Origin: Methanomicrobiales archaeon HGW-Methanomicrobiales-1 | Lineage (GTDB): Archaea > Halobacteriota > Methanomicrobia > Methanomicrobiales > Methanospirillaceae | Assembly (NCBI GenBank): GCA_002839675.1 | Contig: PGYM01000004.1 | Location: forward strand, 124,001 to 188,000 | DNA: 64,000 nucleotides | Direction: 5' to 3' | Part shown: one piece after another, positions 53,077-63,384 of the stretch | Numbering within the stretch: the stretch's first letter is position 1 | Layout: each line of letters starts with the position of its first letter | Translations under genes and position numbers: made by a program | The notes under the pieces: generated by a model | What the model was told of the DNA's origin: nothing | The model's input: only the letters and a program-made list of their open reading frames with translations | Database searches by the model: none

Positions 53077-53142
53077 CCCTAAAAACTAGGGCTAAATACT
53101 ATAAATAGCCTGTTAATCGCCCGTTATAATCCATAGGGATTA
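53077..53142. promoter_or_regulatory. Repeated dyads at the RHH gene promoter
   Basis: CCCTA (53077-53081) / TAGGG (53087-53091) directly abuts the start codon of the RHH gene. TAATCC (53127-53132) / GGATTA (53137-53142) is a second dyad containing TAGGGAT. A CCCTTATA word follows near 53160. Such spaced half-sites fit an RHH autoregulatory operator that also reaches the plus gene at 53233. Confidence 0.45.
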
Positions 53143-53232
53143 CAATTTTTTCTTTTGTATCCCTTATAGCATACATATGGAATCCTTTTTATAGCGCGGT
53201 GGGTAATAAGAGATCATTCCGAGGTAGACCAG

Positions 53233-53715
53233 ATGAACGAAGTGATCCTGTTACTCTTGGCAGTTGTAGGTATATTTTCAATTGCCTGCAGCGTGGCGCT
53301 CATTGCTCTTGGTAAAATAATTGATAATTTCCCCATGGAAAATGAAGAAAACCGGACCCGGGGTATTTCAAGTCCTGAAGCATCAACAAAACTCTCCGTG
53401 GTATTGTTCTGGGTACTCTTCTTTCCCGGTGCCTGGGCCGTTCTTCAGGAAGGGATATTAACCCGGATTATGGGAATTACCGCCCTCTTTTCAATATGCT
53501 TATTCATGTTCACCGCACTGGTGTTCTCATTTGCCGTACTCAGTGCTATGAGGGGACGGAAGAACGCAATTGATGAAACGATCGTGCGTACAGGTTCACC
53601 GGCTCCTGCAGTAAGCTCATTGACACCCGTCATTACCCAGAAATCAGCGGTTAGTCAAAAAGGGCGAAAAAATCCACTCTCAAATATAATGGTAAATGCC
53701 CTGCTGAAAAAGTGA
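53233..53715 (+). CDS. Small membrane protein
   Basis: The 160-residue protein has three membrane helices (about 3-27, 53-72, 78-105) separated by a polar loop (NFPMENEENRTRGISSPEASTK), and a Lys-rich cytoplasmic tail of about 55 residues. GAGGTAGACC precedes the ATG. No family was recognised. It shares a promoter area with the divergent RHH gene and may be its target. Confidence 0.7.
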   Translation: MNEVILLLLAVVGIFSIACSVALIALGKIIDNFPMENEENRTRGISSPEASTKLSVVLFWVLFFPGAWAVLQEGILTRIMGITALFSICLFMFTALVFSFAVLSAMRGRKNAIDETIVRTGSPAPAVSSLTPVITQKSAVSQKGRKNPLSNIMVNALLKK

Positions 53716-53721
53716 AGAAAA

Positions 53722-54939
53722 TTACCCGAAAATCTTTTTTGACTGTTCGAGAGCATCGACAGCAGGGAGTTTCTTGCCGGTAAGGAATTCGATACAAGCA
53801 CCGCCACCTGTCGAGATATGCGTGAAATCCTTCTCGATACCGAGTTTTTCAATCACCACAGCAGTATGTCCCCCGCCGACTACAGAGAATTCCACTTTGG
53901 ATGCCGCCCGGAGCAGTTCATAAGTCCCGGTAGCAAAATCTGCATCTTCAAAAACACCGGCGGGTCCATTGAATACGACCGTGCCGGATTTCTTTAACAC
54001 CTGAACAAATGATGCAAGGGAATCCATACCGAGATCGAGAACCGGAGCATCATCGGGGATCTTATCAACTGCATACTCTACCCGGTGATTATCCTGTCTC
54101 ACGGCAACAAATTCCGGCATCACCACGCGATCCCTGAACCGGGAGAGGATCTCTTTTGCCTTTTCAATTTCCGGCTGGTATTTGAGCTGGGCAATCAGCT
54201 GGGTGGAGGGTTTGCCGATATTGTACCCGGCGGCGATCAAAAAAACATTGGCAACAACACCGATAACAATAACCGTGTCTGCAATACCATTTTCCAGTAC
54301 GTGCCGGGCGACATCAATGGAGTCATCTACCTTGGTGCCGCCCAGCACCATGCAGACCGGACGGGGTGCACCCGTAAAAACTTTTGACAGGGTGGAGACT
54401 TCCCGTTCCATGAGAAGTCCCGCCGCGGACCTTAAAACCAGAGGAAGCCCGACAACCGTAGGTTGCGAACGATGGGCCGTGCCAAACGCATCATTGACAA
54501 AGACATCAGCCATTGCGGCCAGTTTCTTAACCAGGTGCGTCTTTTTGGCTTCTTCGGGTTTTAAGGTCAGGTTCTCCTCTGCATTGAACCTGACATTCTC
54601 CAGCATCACGACACCTCCGATCTTCATCGCGTGAACGGCTTCGCGGGCATGCCGCCCGAAAATACTGTCCACGTACGTGACCGGTTTTCCGAGGAGCTGT
54701 TCAAGCTTCTCGGCATGAGCTTCTAATGGAGTGAAATCTTTTTTCCCGGGACGACTCTGGTGTGTGACTATCACGACACGGCTGTTTGAGAGAGCGTGGA
54801 TAGTGGGAAGATGTTCCCGGAAACGTTTGTCATCAAGAATAAGATTGGAGGTGGGATCGATCGGGGAGTTGAGATCAAGCCGGAGGAGCACGGTCTTTCC
54901 CTCACATCCCAGTTCCCTGATGGTTCCAATCGGCATCAT
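53722..54939 (-). CDS. pgk: Phosphoglycerate kinase
   Basis: The 405-residue enzyme transfers phosphate between 1,3-bisphosphoglycerate and ADP in glycolysis/gluconeogenesis. The signature RLDLNSP near the start, ENVRFNAEENL, VFVNDAFGTAHRSQPT, LGGTKVDDSIDV, NGPAGVFEDADFATGT and GGGHTAVVIEK with STGGGACIEFL are all present. It begins 13 bp after the last ATP synthase gene, so it is probably transcribed with it. Confidence 0.97.
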   Translation of the reverse strand: MMPIGTIRELGCEGKTVLLRLDLNSPIDPTSNLILDDKRFREHLPTIHALSNSRVVIVTHQSRPGKKDFTPLEAHAEKLEQLLGKPVTYVDSIFGRHAREAVHAMKIGGVVMLENVRFNAEENLTLKPEEAKKTHLVKKLAAMADVFVNDAFGTAHRSQPTVVGLPLVLRSAAGLLMEREVSTLSKVFTGAPRPVCMVLGGTKVDDSIDVARHVLENGIADTVIVIGVVANVFLIAAGYNIGKPSTQLIAQLKYQPEIEKAKEILSRFRDRVVMPEFVAVRQDNHRVEYAVDKIPDDAPVLDLGMDSLASFVQVLKKSGTVVFNGPAGVFEDADFATGTYELLRAASKVEFSVVGGGHTAVVIEKLGIEKDFTHISTGGGACIEFLTGKKLPAVDALEQSKKIFG

Positions 54940-54952
54940 GACCTCAAAAAAA

Positions 54953-55582
54953 TTATGCGGTGTTTCGGGATTTGATCTTCTTCATCCGGAAGAGTTCTTC
55001 TCTCTCCATCTCGTCAAGACGCATCTTGATGAAATCACGGGCCGCGGTGAGTTCGGGAATTACCTTGAACTCCAGCGCGTTGACACGGCGTTTGGTCTTC
55101 TCGATCTCATCGAGCAGGCGCTTCATCGTAGTCTCGATCTCGGCACTCTCGATGATCGATTCCACGAGTTCCTCAAAGGCAGAAGCAGTCTCGTCAATAA
55201 CCGTTGATGTGCCAAGCACGCCATACCCGCGATCGACCAGACTCTTTCGTACCTTGGATGACTCGATCTGGGGAACGACCACCCCCATGATGTTCTTGCT
55301 CTTCAGGGTGATCTCGGGCACTTCTTTGACCGAGAAGGCGGCTGACTTCACACCGATTGCTCCTTCAACCGTGTTAGCCAGTGCCATCATCTCGACTGCT
55401 TTTGCATACTTTCGGAGGAGGTCGCCCCGAGTGTCCTTGGCATTTGCCAGGATCTTGAAAAATTCAAGGATCAGTCCATCGCGCTTCATTTTAAGGATCT
55501 TGTAGCCACGTTCCGAGAGCTGGATCTTCCGCTTTAAGTTGATCAGTTCGGAACGGGTTGGCTTGATATCGCGCAGGGCCAT
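54953..55582 (-). CDS. atpD: A-type ATP synthase subunit D
   Basis: From the ATG at 55582 the 209-residue subunit is the central-stalk coiled coil that fits in the A3B3 ring. The start MALRDIKPTRSELINLKRKIQLSERGYKILKMKRDGLI and the C-terminal RRVNALEFKVIPEL are typical. It follows subunit B after 7 bp and precedes pgk by 13 bp. Confidence 0.97.
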   Translation of the reverse strand: MALRDIKPTRSELINLKRKIQLSERGYKILKMKRDGLILEFFKILANAKDTRGDLLRKYAKAVEMMALANTVEGAIGVKSAAFSVKEVPEITLKSKNIMGVVVPQIESSKVRKSLVDRGYGVLGTSTVIDETASAFEELVESIIESAEIETTMKRLLDEIEKTKRRVNALEFKVIPELTAARDFIKMRLDEMEREELFRMKKIKSRNTA

Positions 55583-55589
55583 GGACTCT

Positions 55590-56978
55590 CTACTCCTTCT
55601 TTGCACCAGTGCTGAATTTCGGGTGGTACTTGTTGATGGTATCGCGATCGATACGGGTCAGCTGTTCTACCGGTAAGGTCGAGAGCAGTTCCCAGGCAAG
55701 ATTTAAGGTATCATCAATCGTCCGGTCCTCGTCATATCCCTGGCGGACAAACTTGTTCTCGAAGAGATCGGCAAACTCGAGAAGCAGCCGGTCACGTTCG
55801 GAAAGTGCATCCTTACCAACGATAGCAACGAGTCCACGGAGATCGTTACCTTCTGCGTACCCTGCGTACATCTGATCGGAGACCTTCTTGTGGTCTTCAC
55901 GGGTTTTTCCTTTCCCGATACCGAGATTCATCAGACGGGACAGCGATGGCAGCACGTTGATGGGCGGGTAGATACCCTTGCGGTGAAGATCACGGTTGAC
56001 CACGATCTGGCCTTCAGTAATGTAACCGGTCAGGTCGGCGATCGGGTGAGTGATATCGTCACCAGGCATGGTCAGGATTGGGATCTGGGTAACTGAACCC
56101 TTCTGTCCTTTGATCATACCGGCACGCTCGTAGAGGTTAGCAAGATCCGTGTACATGTATCCCGGGTAGCCACGGCGACCGGGCACTTCTTCACGGGCTG
56201 CACCGATCTGACGGAGCGCTTCACAATAGTTGGTCATATCCGTAAGGATAACGAGCACATGCATACCGAGCTCGAAAGCAAGGTATTCGGCAGTAGTGAG
56301 TGCCAGCCGCGGGGTGATGATACGCTCCACAGCCGGGTCATCTGCAAGGTTGAGGAACACGACCGCTCGCTCAAGCGCACCGGTGCGCTCGAAATCCTGC
56401 ATGAAGTAGTTCGCTTCTTCCTTCGTGATACCCATTGCAGCAAAGACTACCGCGAAGTTCTCGGTTGAGCCGGGCACCTTTGCCTGACGGGCGATCTGCA
56501 GCGCAAGTTTGTTGTGCGGAAGACCTGCACCCGAGAAGATCGGGAGTTTCTGACCACGGACAAGGGTGTTGGTCCCATCGATCGTGGAGACACCGGTCTG
56601 GATGAAATCCGCCGGCATGCCCCGGGCATACGGATTGATTGCAGCACCGTTGATGTCGAGGCGCTTCTCCGGGACAATGTCAGGACCGCCATCGATAGGC
56701 TTACCGCCACCGGACAGGATACGTCCGAGCATTTCCCTGCCGACGGGCATCTTGATAGTCTCGCCCGTGAACCGGACACCGCTGTCTTTTCCGATACCGG
56801 CAGTGGTCTCGAAGATCTGGACAACAACAAGTTCATCGCTCGTGTCGAGCACCTGACCGCGCTTGGTTGTGCCATCGGCAAGAATTATATTAACGAGTTC
56901 GCCGTAGGCAATCGGCTCGGTCTTTTCAACAAAGACCAGCGGCCCGGCAATCTTGCTTATCGTCCTGTATTCCTTCAT
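55590..56978 (-). CDS. atpB: A-type ATP synthase subunit B
   Basis: The 462-residue regulatory, non-catalytic ring subunit has the family start [50 protein letters not shown] in place of a P-loop, and [21 protein letters not shown]. Its ATG overlaps the stop of subunit A by four bases, so the pair is coupled. Confidence 0.98.
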   Translation of the reverse strand: MKEYRTISKIAGPLVFVEKTEPIAYGELVNIILADGTTKRGQVLDTSDELVVVQIFETTAGIGKDSGVRFTGETIKMPVGREMLGRILSGGGKPIDGGPDIVPEKRLDINGAAINPYARGMPADFIQTGVSTIDGTNTLVRGQKLPIFSGAGLPHNKLALQIARQAKVPGSTENFAVVFAAMGITKEEANYFMQDFERTGALERAVVFLNLADDPAVERIITPRLALTTAEYLAFELGMHVLVILTDMTNYCEALRQIGAAREEVPGRRGYPGYMYTDLANLYERAGMIKGQKGSVTQIPILTMPGDDITHPIADLTGYITEGQIVVNRDLHRKGIYPPINVLPSLSRLMNLGIGKGKTREDHKKVSDQMYAGYAEGNDLRGLVAIVGKDALSERDRLLLEFADLFENKFVRQGYDEDRTIDDTLNLAWELLSTLPVEQLTRIDRDTINKYHPKFSTGAKKE

Positions 56979-58741
56979 GCTGCCGACCTCAGTGTATTGA
57001 ACTCATCGTCCATCTGTTTCATAATCTTCGCCAGTTCAGGTACGTAGTCCTTGATGAACTTGATCTGGGCCAGTTCGTTCTTGGCCTTGACCGCATTGAT
57101 CTGAGCAGGGCTGACACCGACAAGCTGGGCTGAGTACGACAGTTCGGCGTACGTCTTGATCGCCTTCATCATGGCATACTGTTTCTTCATGTCACAGAAT
57201 GTGTCGACTGCGTCGTATGCATTCTGCTGGAGGAAGATCTCACGGATCATACGGGCGACTTCGATCGTCACCTGCTCTGATTCGGGCAGTGCATCGGAAC
57301 CGACGAGCTGCACGATTTCCTGAAGTTCTGCCTCTTTCTGGAGGACTTCCATGGCCCATGACCGTATGGTGTTCCACTCGGGAGAGACTTCCTTGTCATA
57401 GTAGTCCTGGAGAGCTTCGAGATACAGGGAGTACGAGTTCAGCCAGTTGATGGCCGGGAAGTGCCTGCGCTGGGAGAGTTTTGCGTCCAGTGCCCAGAAG
57501 ACCTTGACGATACGCAGGGTGTTCTGGGTGACGGGTTCTGAAAAGTCTCCACCGGGGGGGGACACTGCACCGATAACCGAGACGGAACCACGGGCCCCGT
57601 TTAAGGTCTTGACAAGGCCGGCACGCTCGTAGAACTCCGAGAGCCGGGCTGCAAGGTAGGCCGGGTATCCTTCTTCACCGGGCATCTCTTCGAGACGCGA
57701 GGAGATCTCACGCATTGCTTCTGCCCACCGGGAGGTCGAGTCTGCCATTAAGGAGACATCGTATCCCATGTCACGGAAGTATTCCGCAATGGTGATACCG
57801 GTGTAAACCGATGCTTCACGGGCTGCCACCGGCATGTTGGACGTGTTTGCAATGAGCACGGTCCTTTCCATGAGGGGCTTGCCACTCTTCGGGTCTTCGA
57901 GGTGCGGGAATTCGGTAAGAACTTCCGTCATCTCGTTGCCGCGTTCTCCGCAGCCAATGTAGACCACGATCTCAGCATCCGACCACTTGGCCAGCTGCTG
58001 CTGGGTAACCGTCTTGCCGCTCCCGAACGGGCCGGGAATTGCGGCGGTGCCACCTTTCGCGATCGGGAAGAGACCATCGAGGATACGCTGACCGGTGATC
58101 AGCGGAATCGTCGGATTCATCTTCTCTTTCACGGGGCGGGGGACACGAACCGGCCAGCGCTGGATCATCGGGTACTCGCGACCGTCTTCGAGAATACAGA
58201 TGATCTCGTCGATGGTGTAGTCTCCGCTCTTGATCGTCTTGACTACTCCCGCTTTTGCGTTCGGGGGCAGCATGACCTTGTGGACGATGTTGGTTTCCTG
58301 GACTTCTCCAAGAATTGCGCCGGGCTCTACCTTGTCACCGGTCTTTACGAGCGGCTTGAAGGTCCATTTCTTCTCATGGGAGAGACCGGGTGCTGTTACA
58401 CCACGCTGAATGAAGTTGCCCATCTTGTCCACGAGGACTTCCAAAGGACGCTGGATACCATCATAGATACTGGTCAGCAGACCCGGACCGAGTTCAACTG
58501 CGAGCGACAGGCCCGTGTTTGAGACCGGTTCGCCGGGCCTGATGCCCGAGGTATCTTCGTACACCTGGATGATGACACTGTTACCCTGGATCTTGATGAC
58601 CTCACCCATCAGCTCTTCTTTGCCGACCTTCACCACATCGTACATGTGGGCGTCAAGGTTGACTGCCGTCACGACAGGGCCGGCGATTCTTTTCAGAACC
58701 CCTTGTTTCTTTTCCTTTGCTTGTTTGGTTGTTACTTCCAC
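56975..58741 (-). CDS. atpA: A-type ATP synthase catalytic subunit A
   Basis: The 588-residue catalytic subunit has the P-loop GPFGSGKTV, the catalytic [11 protein letters not shown], the insert region between about 120 and 230 typical of A/V-type subunits, and [30 protein letters not shown]. It hydrolyses or makes ATP in the A1 sector. It overlaps subunit F by 10 bases. Confidence 0.98.
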   Translation of the reverse strand: MEVTTKQAKEKKQGVLKRIAGPVVTAVNLDAHMYDVVKVGKEELMGEVIKIQGNSVIIQVYEDTSGIRPGEPVSNTGLSLAVELGPGLLTSIYDGIQRPLEVLVDKMGNFIQRGVTAPGLSHEKKWTFKPLVKTGDKVEPGAILGEVQETNIVHKVMLPPNAKAGVVKTIKSGDYTIDEIICILEDGREYPMIQRWPVRVPRPVKEKMNPTIPLITGQRILDGLFPIAKGGTAAIPGPFGSGKTVTQQQLAKWSDAEIVVYIGCGERGNEMTEVLTEFPHLEDPKSGKPLMERTVLIANTSNMPVAAREASVYTGITIAEYFRDMGYDVSLMADSTSRWAEAMREISSRLEEMPGEEGYPAYLAARLSEFYERAGLVKTLNGARGSVSVIGAVSPPGGDFSEPVTQNTLRIVKVFWALDAKLSQRRHFPAINWLNSYSLYLEALQDYYDKEVSPEWNTIRSWAMEVLQKEAELQEIVQLVGSDALPESEQVTIEVARMIREIFLQQNAYDAVDTFCDMKKQYAMMKAIKTYAELSYSAQLVGVSPAQINAVKAKNELAQIKFIKDYVPELAKIMKQMDDEFNTLRSAA

Positions 58742-59037
58742 AAATCAACACCCACCGATCTCTTGATTCTCTCCCGCATGGAGAGTCCGCCTTCTTCTTC
58801 GCCACCAATGGCGATTACGGTCGGCTTCACGGAGTTTTCCAGCCTCTCGCGAAGCTTTCGGGGAACCTTCTCCATGTCGCTGCTGTTGAGGACAAGGATT
58901 CCAACCTCGCCGTCCTGCAGCACGCTGGTGATATGCTCAATGAGCTTGCCGTCGTTCTCCGCTGCATAGGTCTTGCGTATCCCTGCCAGCCGGAAACCGA
59001 GGATAAACTCACTGTTACCGATTACTGCGATCTCCAT
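58732..59037 (-). CDS. atpF: A-type ATP synthase subunit F
   Basis: The 101-residue stalk subunit starts [24 protein letters not shown], the diagnostic F motif, and ends with the charged helix [14 protein letters not shown] that inserts in the central stalk. It abuts subunit C with no gap. Confidence 0.97.
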   Translation of the reverse strand: MEIAVIGNSEFILGFRLAGIRKTYAAENDGKLIEHITSVLQDGEVGILVLNSSDMEKVPRKLRERLENSVKPTVIAIGGEEEGGLSMRERIKRSVGVDLWK

Positions 59038-60087
59038 TTACATCACCAGGTAATCCACAATCTTCTCCGACGGGAGTTTTGATTCCTTGCCCCGTGCAAG
59101 CGCCCGCAGGTTGAAGACTTCGTATTTCTTCTTCTCAAGATATACGAGGATGGGGTGAATGGAGAACGGGTTTCTTTTGGACATCTTCTCCATCTGCGCC
59201 AGCTGCACACGGGTGAGCTGTACCTCGATATCATGGGCGCTTTTGTTTGCCTTCAGTTCATCAAGGAGCGTATGCAGGGTATCATTCCTGATGTTCGCCC
59301 TGATCATATCGACGAATTCATTCTGATCCTTAATGTTACTCAGGCTGGTAAAGTTCATGAGGGTAAGACTGCCACCGGGGATAAACATGTCACGGGAATC
59401 CTCCTCAATGCTATCCGCACGAAGCCGGAAGAGGGTCTTGACATTCTTGATGTCTATCTCCAGCTGGATGTAGGCAAGGAACGAAGCCCCGCCTTTTACA
59501 CCGCCTTTGGCATCCCCGATAATATTGGCATAGAGGTGCTTGTAGAGCTCATTTTCCATGTGGGAGAATGATCCACTTTCCTTTGCCGCGGGATATTCAC
59601 GGGCAAGGACCGGGTACATACGGTGACCCTTTAGCATCTCGATGATCCTGTCTGAACTCTCTTCAGTGAGCATCCGGTCCAGCACCGTCTTATCAAGGCT
59701 GCCGGCAGGGATAAGAATCTCCTTGATCTTGCCGGGCTTTTCACCCTGCATCTTACCGCGGAGGATCGTCAGGACATTCTGGATATCCCAGCGGCGGAGG
59801 TATACCTGCGTGAACTGCTTTAAGTTCCCGGGGGTGATCTCCTGGATCTTCTGGTATTCCTTTGCCAGATTCCAGCTAAGGCCGACTTCGATTAAGTCGA
59901 TTCCCTTAAAGGTGGTTCCGAGCTCATCGATCTCCTGTTTGTATTCAGTTTCTCCAATGACACGGGTGATTTCAGAAACGCTCATGTTGAGCATCCGCAG
60001 GTACTCCTCCTTGGGGAGGAGTTTTGCCTTCCTCATCCGCATCCTGGTACACACGTAAATGTACGGTGCTGATATATTCACACCCAT
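59038..60087 (-). CDS. atpC: A-type ATP synthase subunit C
   Basis: The 349-residue V-type d/C-like subunit links the central stalk to the rotor ring. It has YIYVCTRMRMRKAKLLPKEEYLRMLNMSVSEITRVIGET and a three-domain helical pattern typical of the family. GGAGGG precedes the ATG at 60087. Confidence 0.96.
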   Translation of the reverse strand: MGVNISAPYIYVCTRMRMRKAKLLPKEEYLRMLNMSVSEITRVIGETEYKQEIDELGTTFKGIDLIEVGLSWNLAKEYQKIQEITPGNLKQFTQVYLRRWDIQNVLTILRGKMQGEKPGKIKEILIPAGSLDKTVLDRMLTEESSDRIIEMLKGHRMYPVLAREYPAAKESGSFSHMENELYKHLYANIIGDAKGGVKGGASFLAYIQLEIDIKNVKTLFRLRADSIEEDSRDMFIPGGSLTLMNFTSLSNIKDQNEFVDMIRANIRNDTLHTLLDELKANKSAHDIEVQLTRVQLAQMEKMSKRNPFSIHPILVYLEKKKYEVFNLRALARGKESKLPSEKIVDYLVM

Positions 60088-60099
60088 ACGTGGCCCTCC

Positions 60100-60678
60100 T
60101 TATCCAAACAGGATATCTGAAGCATCTTTCAACCCGGATTCCCAAACCTTCGCAAGGAATGTGCGGTAGCTGTAATCAATCTGCAACGCGCCCCCCTCAC
60201 CTTCAACCAGGATACCCCCGTCGATTCCGACAGGTTCCCCGACCGTGAATTTCGAGAACTCTGCATGCTCTGCGATAATTGCCTTTGTGATGGCGACATC
60301 GCGGGCATTGCAGTAGATCTTTCCGGAGGGGATCTCCTTTTTTGCCTCGGTGAGGAGTTTCTTGATGGCTTCACGATGGAAGCTTTCAGGGAGGGCTGCG
60401 ATATCCTTGCGGGTAGCTTCGTAAACCTGATCGAGAAGCGCCTTCTGGGCGTTGAGAATCTCACGCTTGACAAGGAGGTTTGCAGCAGATACATCCTGGC
60501 TTACCAGGTGTTCTGCCTGCTTTTTGACTTCCTCTTCTGCTGTAAGCTTGATCGCTTCGGACCGCTTGGTTGCGGCAGCTACGATCTGGTCAGACTCAGC
60601 CTGTGACTCTGACCGGATCTTCTCCGCTTCGGATCTGCCTTTTGCCCTGATTTCTTCGACTACTGCTTCCAGTCCCAT
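60100..60678 (-). CDS. atpE: A-type ATP synthase subunit E
   Basis: The 192-residue peripheral-stalk subunit is taken from the ATG at 60678, preceded by GGAGAGAAC. The N-terminal long helix (GLEAVVEEIRAKGRSEAEKIRSESQAESDQIVAAATKRSEAIKL) pairs with subunit H, and the C-terminal GGILVEGEGGALQIDYSYRTFL is typical. An upstream in-frame stretch to 60864 overlaps subunit K out of frame and is not part of the gene. Confidence 0.96.
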   Translation of the reverse strand: MGLEAVVEEIRAKGRSEAEKIRSESQAESDQIVAAATKRSEAIKLTAEEEVKKQAEHLVSQDVSAANLLVKREILNAQKALLDQVYEATRKDIAALPESFHREAIKKLLTEAKKEIPSGKIYCNARDVAITKAIIAEHAEFSKFTVGEPVGIDGGILVEGEGGALQIDYSYRTFLAKVWESGLKDASDILFG

Positions 60679-60691
60679 TGTTCTCTCCGTT

Positions 60692-60955
60692 TTATAAGAA
60701 CAACAGAAGGAGACCGACGACGAGACCGAAAATGACGATGGTTTCCGGGATAACGGTAAAGAGCAGACCAAGACCGAAGAAGTCCTTGTTCTCGGCGATT
60801 GCGCCGACTGCTGCTGCTCCGATACCCATCTCAGCGACACCGGTACCGATACCGGTAAGACCAACGGCGAGTCCTGCGCCGATTGCCTTCATTCCAACCT
60901 GCTGTGCCTGGATCATTGCGAGATCTGTTGTTGCTACTGCTAATTCTGCTGCCAT
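60692..60955 (-). CDS. atpK: A-type ATP synthase rotor subunit K
   Basis: The 87-residue proteolipid has two membrane helices. The ion-binding carboxylate is probably Glu71, directly followed by Thr72 in IPETIVIF, in the second helix; Glu42 in GVAEMGIG is in the first. The Glu-Thr pair resembles Na+-binding rings, but this cannot be settled from sequence. The polypeptide is the short single-hairpin form, not the duplicated form. Confidence 0.96.
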   Translation of the reverse strand: MAAELAVATTDLAMIQAQQVGMKAIGAGLAVGLTGIGTGVAEMGIGAAAVGAIAENKDFFGLGLLFTVIPETIVIFGLVVGLLLLFL

Positions 60956-60958
60956 AAT

Positions 60959-62944
60959 TTAATCCTCTGTAAATCTGCGTTTCATCCCGAAGGGGATGTA
61001 CTTCTTGCCTCCACCTTTGTAGAACTTGGTGAAGAATTCAACATAGTGCAAACGAATCGAGTGGAGCCCGCCACCCAGCAAACTTAATGCGATATTGAGG
61101 GTATGCCCGAAGAGGAATACCCCCAGGCCTATGAGGATCATAACGATACTCATAATCGTAAAGTTCTCCAGTGCCGGATTGATGAACATCGTAAAGGTCA
61201 TGTAATTCACGACCATGGCGATGGCAACACCCGAAAGACCGACTGCGACGAGACGGGCGTACGAGAGCACATGGGAAACGATAGTGGGCAATTCAATAAT
61301 TTCTAAAACGGATTCCCGTGCAATGAGGATGATACCTACAAGAATGAGAATTCCGCCGATAATGGTTGCAGGATTCAATCCGAACCCGACACCCGGCACG
61401 GTCAGGACAACTGGTAGCCCGGTAAGATTGGGCATCAGGGGTACTGCGGCGACCGACCAGATGGCGAGGATGATCCCCCACATCACGGAAAGCCAGCCGA
61501 AGTTTGCCATAACTGCGAGAGTCCGGTGGTGTCCGTGGTCCTGCTTTGCATGGTTATACATGCCGATGAGCCTGCCCAGCGTAATGTGCAGGATACCAAT
61601 CCAGATTGACAGGACCATCAGTTCCGGGATGTTTGGACCATGTCCCCCGTGCTCAGACATGAGGTGACGGGAGTACAGGACCGGGTTCCATCCCGGTATG
61701 GGAAATCCAAGGAATTCGCTGAAAACGAGACCAAAGAAGATAGCCGAAATACTGGCATTCCTGAGAACGGTAAGAAGCATGCGGCCCTCATCGCCTTTCA
61801 GGAACTTCCGGAGTCCCAGGGCCATAGCGAGGAATATCAGGCCGTACCCGACATCCCCGACGATCAGTCCGAAAAAGATGGGAAACACGATAGAGATCAT
61901 CAGTGTCGGATCGAGTTCCGTGTACTTGGGTCGGGAATAAACATCCATGAGCACTTGCGTGGGTTTTGCAAAGCCCGGATTGTTGTATTCTACCGGTACG
62001 GTATCGTGCTCGAAGTCGATTGGCAATGCCGTGACATAGATCTTCCCTCCGGTAATCTTGACGAGAGAATCGGTCACAGCATCCACCTTGTCAGAAGGTA
62101 CCCAGCCTTCTGCAACAAAGGTCTGCTTTGTTGTTGCAAACCGGAGCGGGGCTTCGGTCTGCTCGACTTCTGCTTTTAAAAATTCCTCGCAGGAGACAAG
62201 GAATTCCGTGTGCTTTTTCCTGACATCCTCGAGCTTTGTATTAATTTCTGCTATTTCATTATTCAGGGAAGTTATCAGGCCGGAATAATGATCGATCCGG
62301 GTCTGAGGCATACCTGACTCGTCCGGGACGGAAACCGACTGGAACGCTGCATCCGCAAGCGCACGCTCAACTTCTGTCTTCTGCTCGGACGGGAAAATGA
62401 CTACAAGGAAATTCTTCTCTTTCCCTTTCGAGAAATACATCTCATTAGGGACACTTAAGGTAACTTCGCGGGGAACGTAACCGGCAATTGTCGTGAATCT
62501 CGTGTAACCGTGATACAGATCCAGATCTACCGGTACGGTGACGAACGGGGTAATCTCGGCAATCTTCTGCTCGTACTCTTTCGCCCTCGTATGAAGCTTT
62601 GAGCGCCTGACGGTCAATTCCTCAACTTCCCGCTCAAGTCCAGGAAGTTCCCGTTCGATCTGAGTCTTTAATTCAGCCTGAGAACAGGTTTTTGCTGAAT
62701 CAACATCATCCTCGGCAACGGATATGGCGCTGGTGATAGCCCGTATTTTGATAAGATCTGCGGACTTTTCACTGGCTCCTGAAAGAGGCGTGCCTATCTT
62801 AAAGCCCTCGTACCCTTCAGCTCCTGCTTCAACGAACTCCTCGATATGAAACAGGTGATGATGATAGAGTTCCGCAATAACCGGAGCCATCTGGTCCCGG
62901 GAAGCGGCGATGAGCAGCCGGCTCATCTGCTTAGGCGCTAACAT
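60959..62944 (-). CDS. atpI: A-type ATP synthase subunit I
   Basis: The 661-residue V-type a-like subunit has a soluble N-terminal half (coiled coils at about 80-125 and 225-255) and a C-terminal half with about eight helices containing the ion path. The conserved Arg of the a-subunit is probably in SYARLVAVGLSG near 570. It is followed after three bases by subunit K. Its N-terminal gene end overlaps subunit H by 14 bases. Confidence 0.96.
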   Translation of the reverse strand: MLAPKQMSRLLIAASRDQMAPVIAELYHHHLFHIEEFVEAGAEGYEGFKIGTPLSGASEKSADLIKIRAITSAISVAEDDVDSAKTCSQAELKTQIERELPGLEREVEELTVRRSKLHTRAKEYEQKIAEITPFVTVPVDLDLYHGYTRFTTIAGYVPREVTLSVPNEMYFSKGKEKNFLVVIFPSEQKTEVERALADAAFQSVSVPDESGMPQTRIDHYSGLITSLNNEIAEINTKLEDVRKKHTEFLVSCEEFLKAEVEQTEAPLRFATTKQTFVAEGWVPSDKVDAVTDSLVKITGGKIYVTALPIDFEHDTVPVEYNNPGFAKPTQVLMDVYSRPKYTELDPTLMISIVFPIFFGLIVGDVGYGLIFLAMALGLRKFLKGDEGRMLLTVLRNASISAIFFGLVFSEFLGFPIPGWNPVLYSRHLMSEHGGHGPNIPELMVLSIWIGILHITLGRLIGMYNHAKQDHGHHRTLAVMANFGWLSVMWGIILAIWSVAAVPLMPNLTGLPVVLTVPGVGFGLNPATIIGGILILVGIILIARESVLEIIELPTIVSHVLSYARLVAVGLSGVAIAMVVNYMTFTMFINPALENFTIMSIVMILIGLGVFLFGHTLNIALSLLGGGLHSIRLHYVEFFTKFYKGGGKKYIPFGMKRRFTED

Positions 62945-63260
62945 GCAGCTGCTCCTTAAACCGCAAAACCAGCAGCTGCACTGCTTTTGAAAGGTTCTTC
63001 TCCCCTTTCTCTTTCAATGCTGCTGCGCGCTGATTGCCACTTTTTATGATTTCAGCGTGCTTAAGTGCCGCCTGGTTCCGTGCTTCTTCCAGTTTCAGCT
63101 TTTTGTATTGTTCAGAATTGCTCTGCGCTTTTGCGACCAGATTATCAGACTCCAGCTCTGCCTGAGAATGCTTATGCTTCTTCTCATCCTGAGCTTTGCT
63201 GATCACCGATTGGTACTCTTCTTCAGCGTTCTTGATGTCTTTTAGGACCTCAGTCTTCAT
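62931..63260 (-). CDS. atpH: A-type ATP synthase subunit H
   Basis: The 109-residue peripheral-stalk subunit starts at the ATG at 63260 after GGAGGG. Nearly the whole length is one charged coiled coil (EVLKDIKNAEEEYQSVISKAQDEKKHKHSQAELESDNLV...) that pairs with subunit E. It heads the ATP synthase operon. Confidence 0.94.
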   Translation of the reverse strand: MKTEVLKDIKNAEEEYQSVISKAQDEKKHKHSQAELESDNLVAKAQSNSEQYKKLKLEEARNQAALKHAEIIKSGNQRAAALKEKGEKNLSKAVQLLVLRFKEQLHVSA

Positions 63261-63384
63261 CCAACCCTCCACTCACGGCAGTACAATAATTGGTGAAAAA
63301 AGGAATATATGTATTGTTATTTACGATCTGGTAATCAGGTACCATAAGTCAGATTCAATAAAACAGGATCAATACCGGTGAAAT

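Noticed and set aside
60679-60864. N-terminal extension of ATP synthase subunit E
   Set aside because: It overlaps subunit K and precedes a good ribosome site and the family's normal start at 60678.
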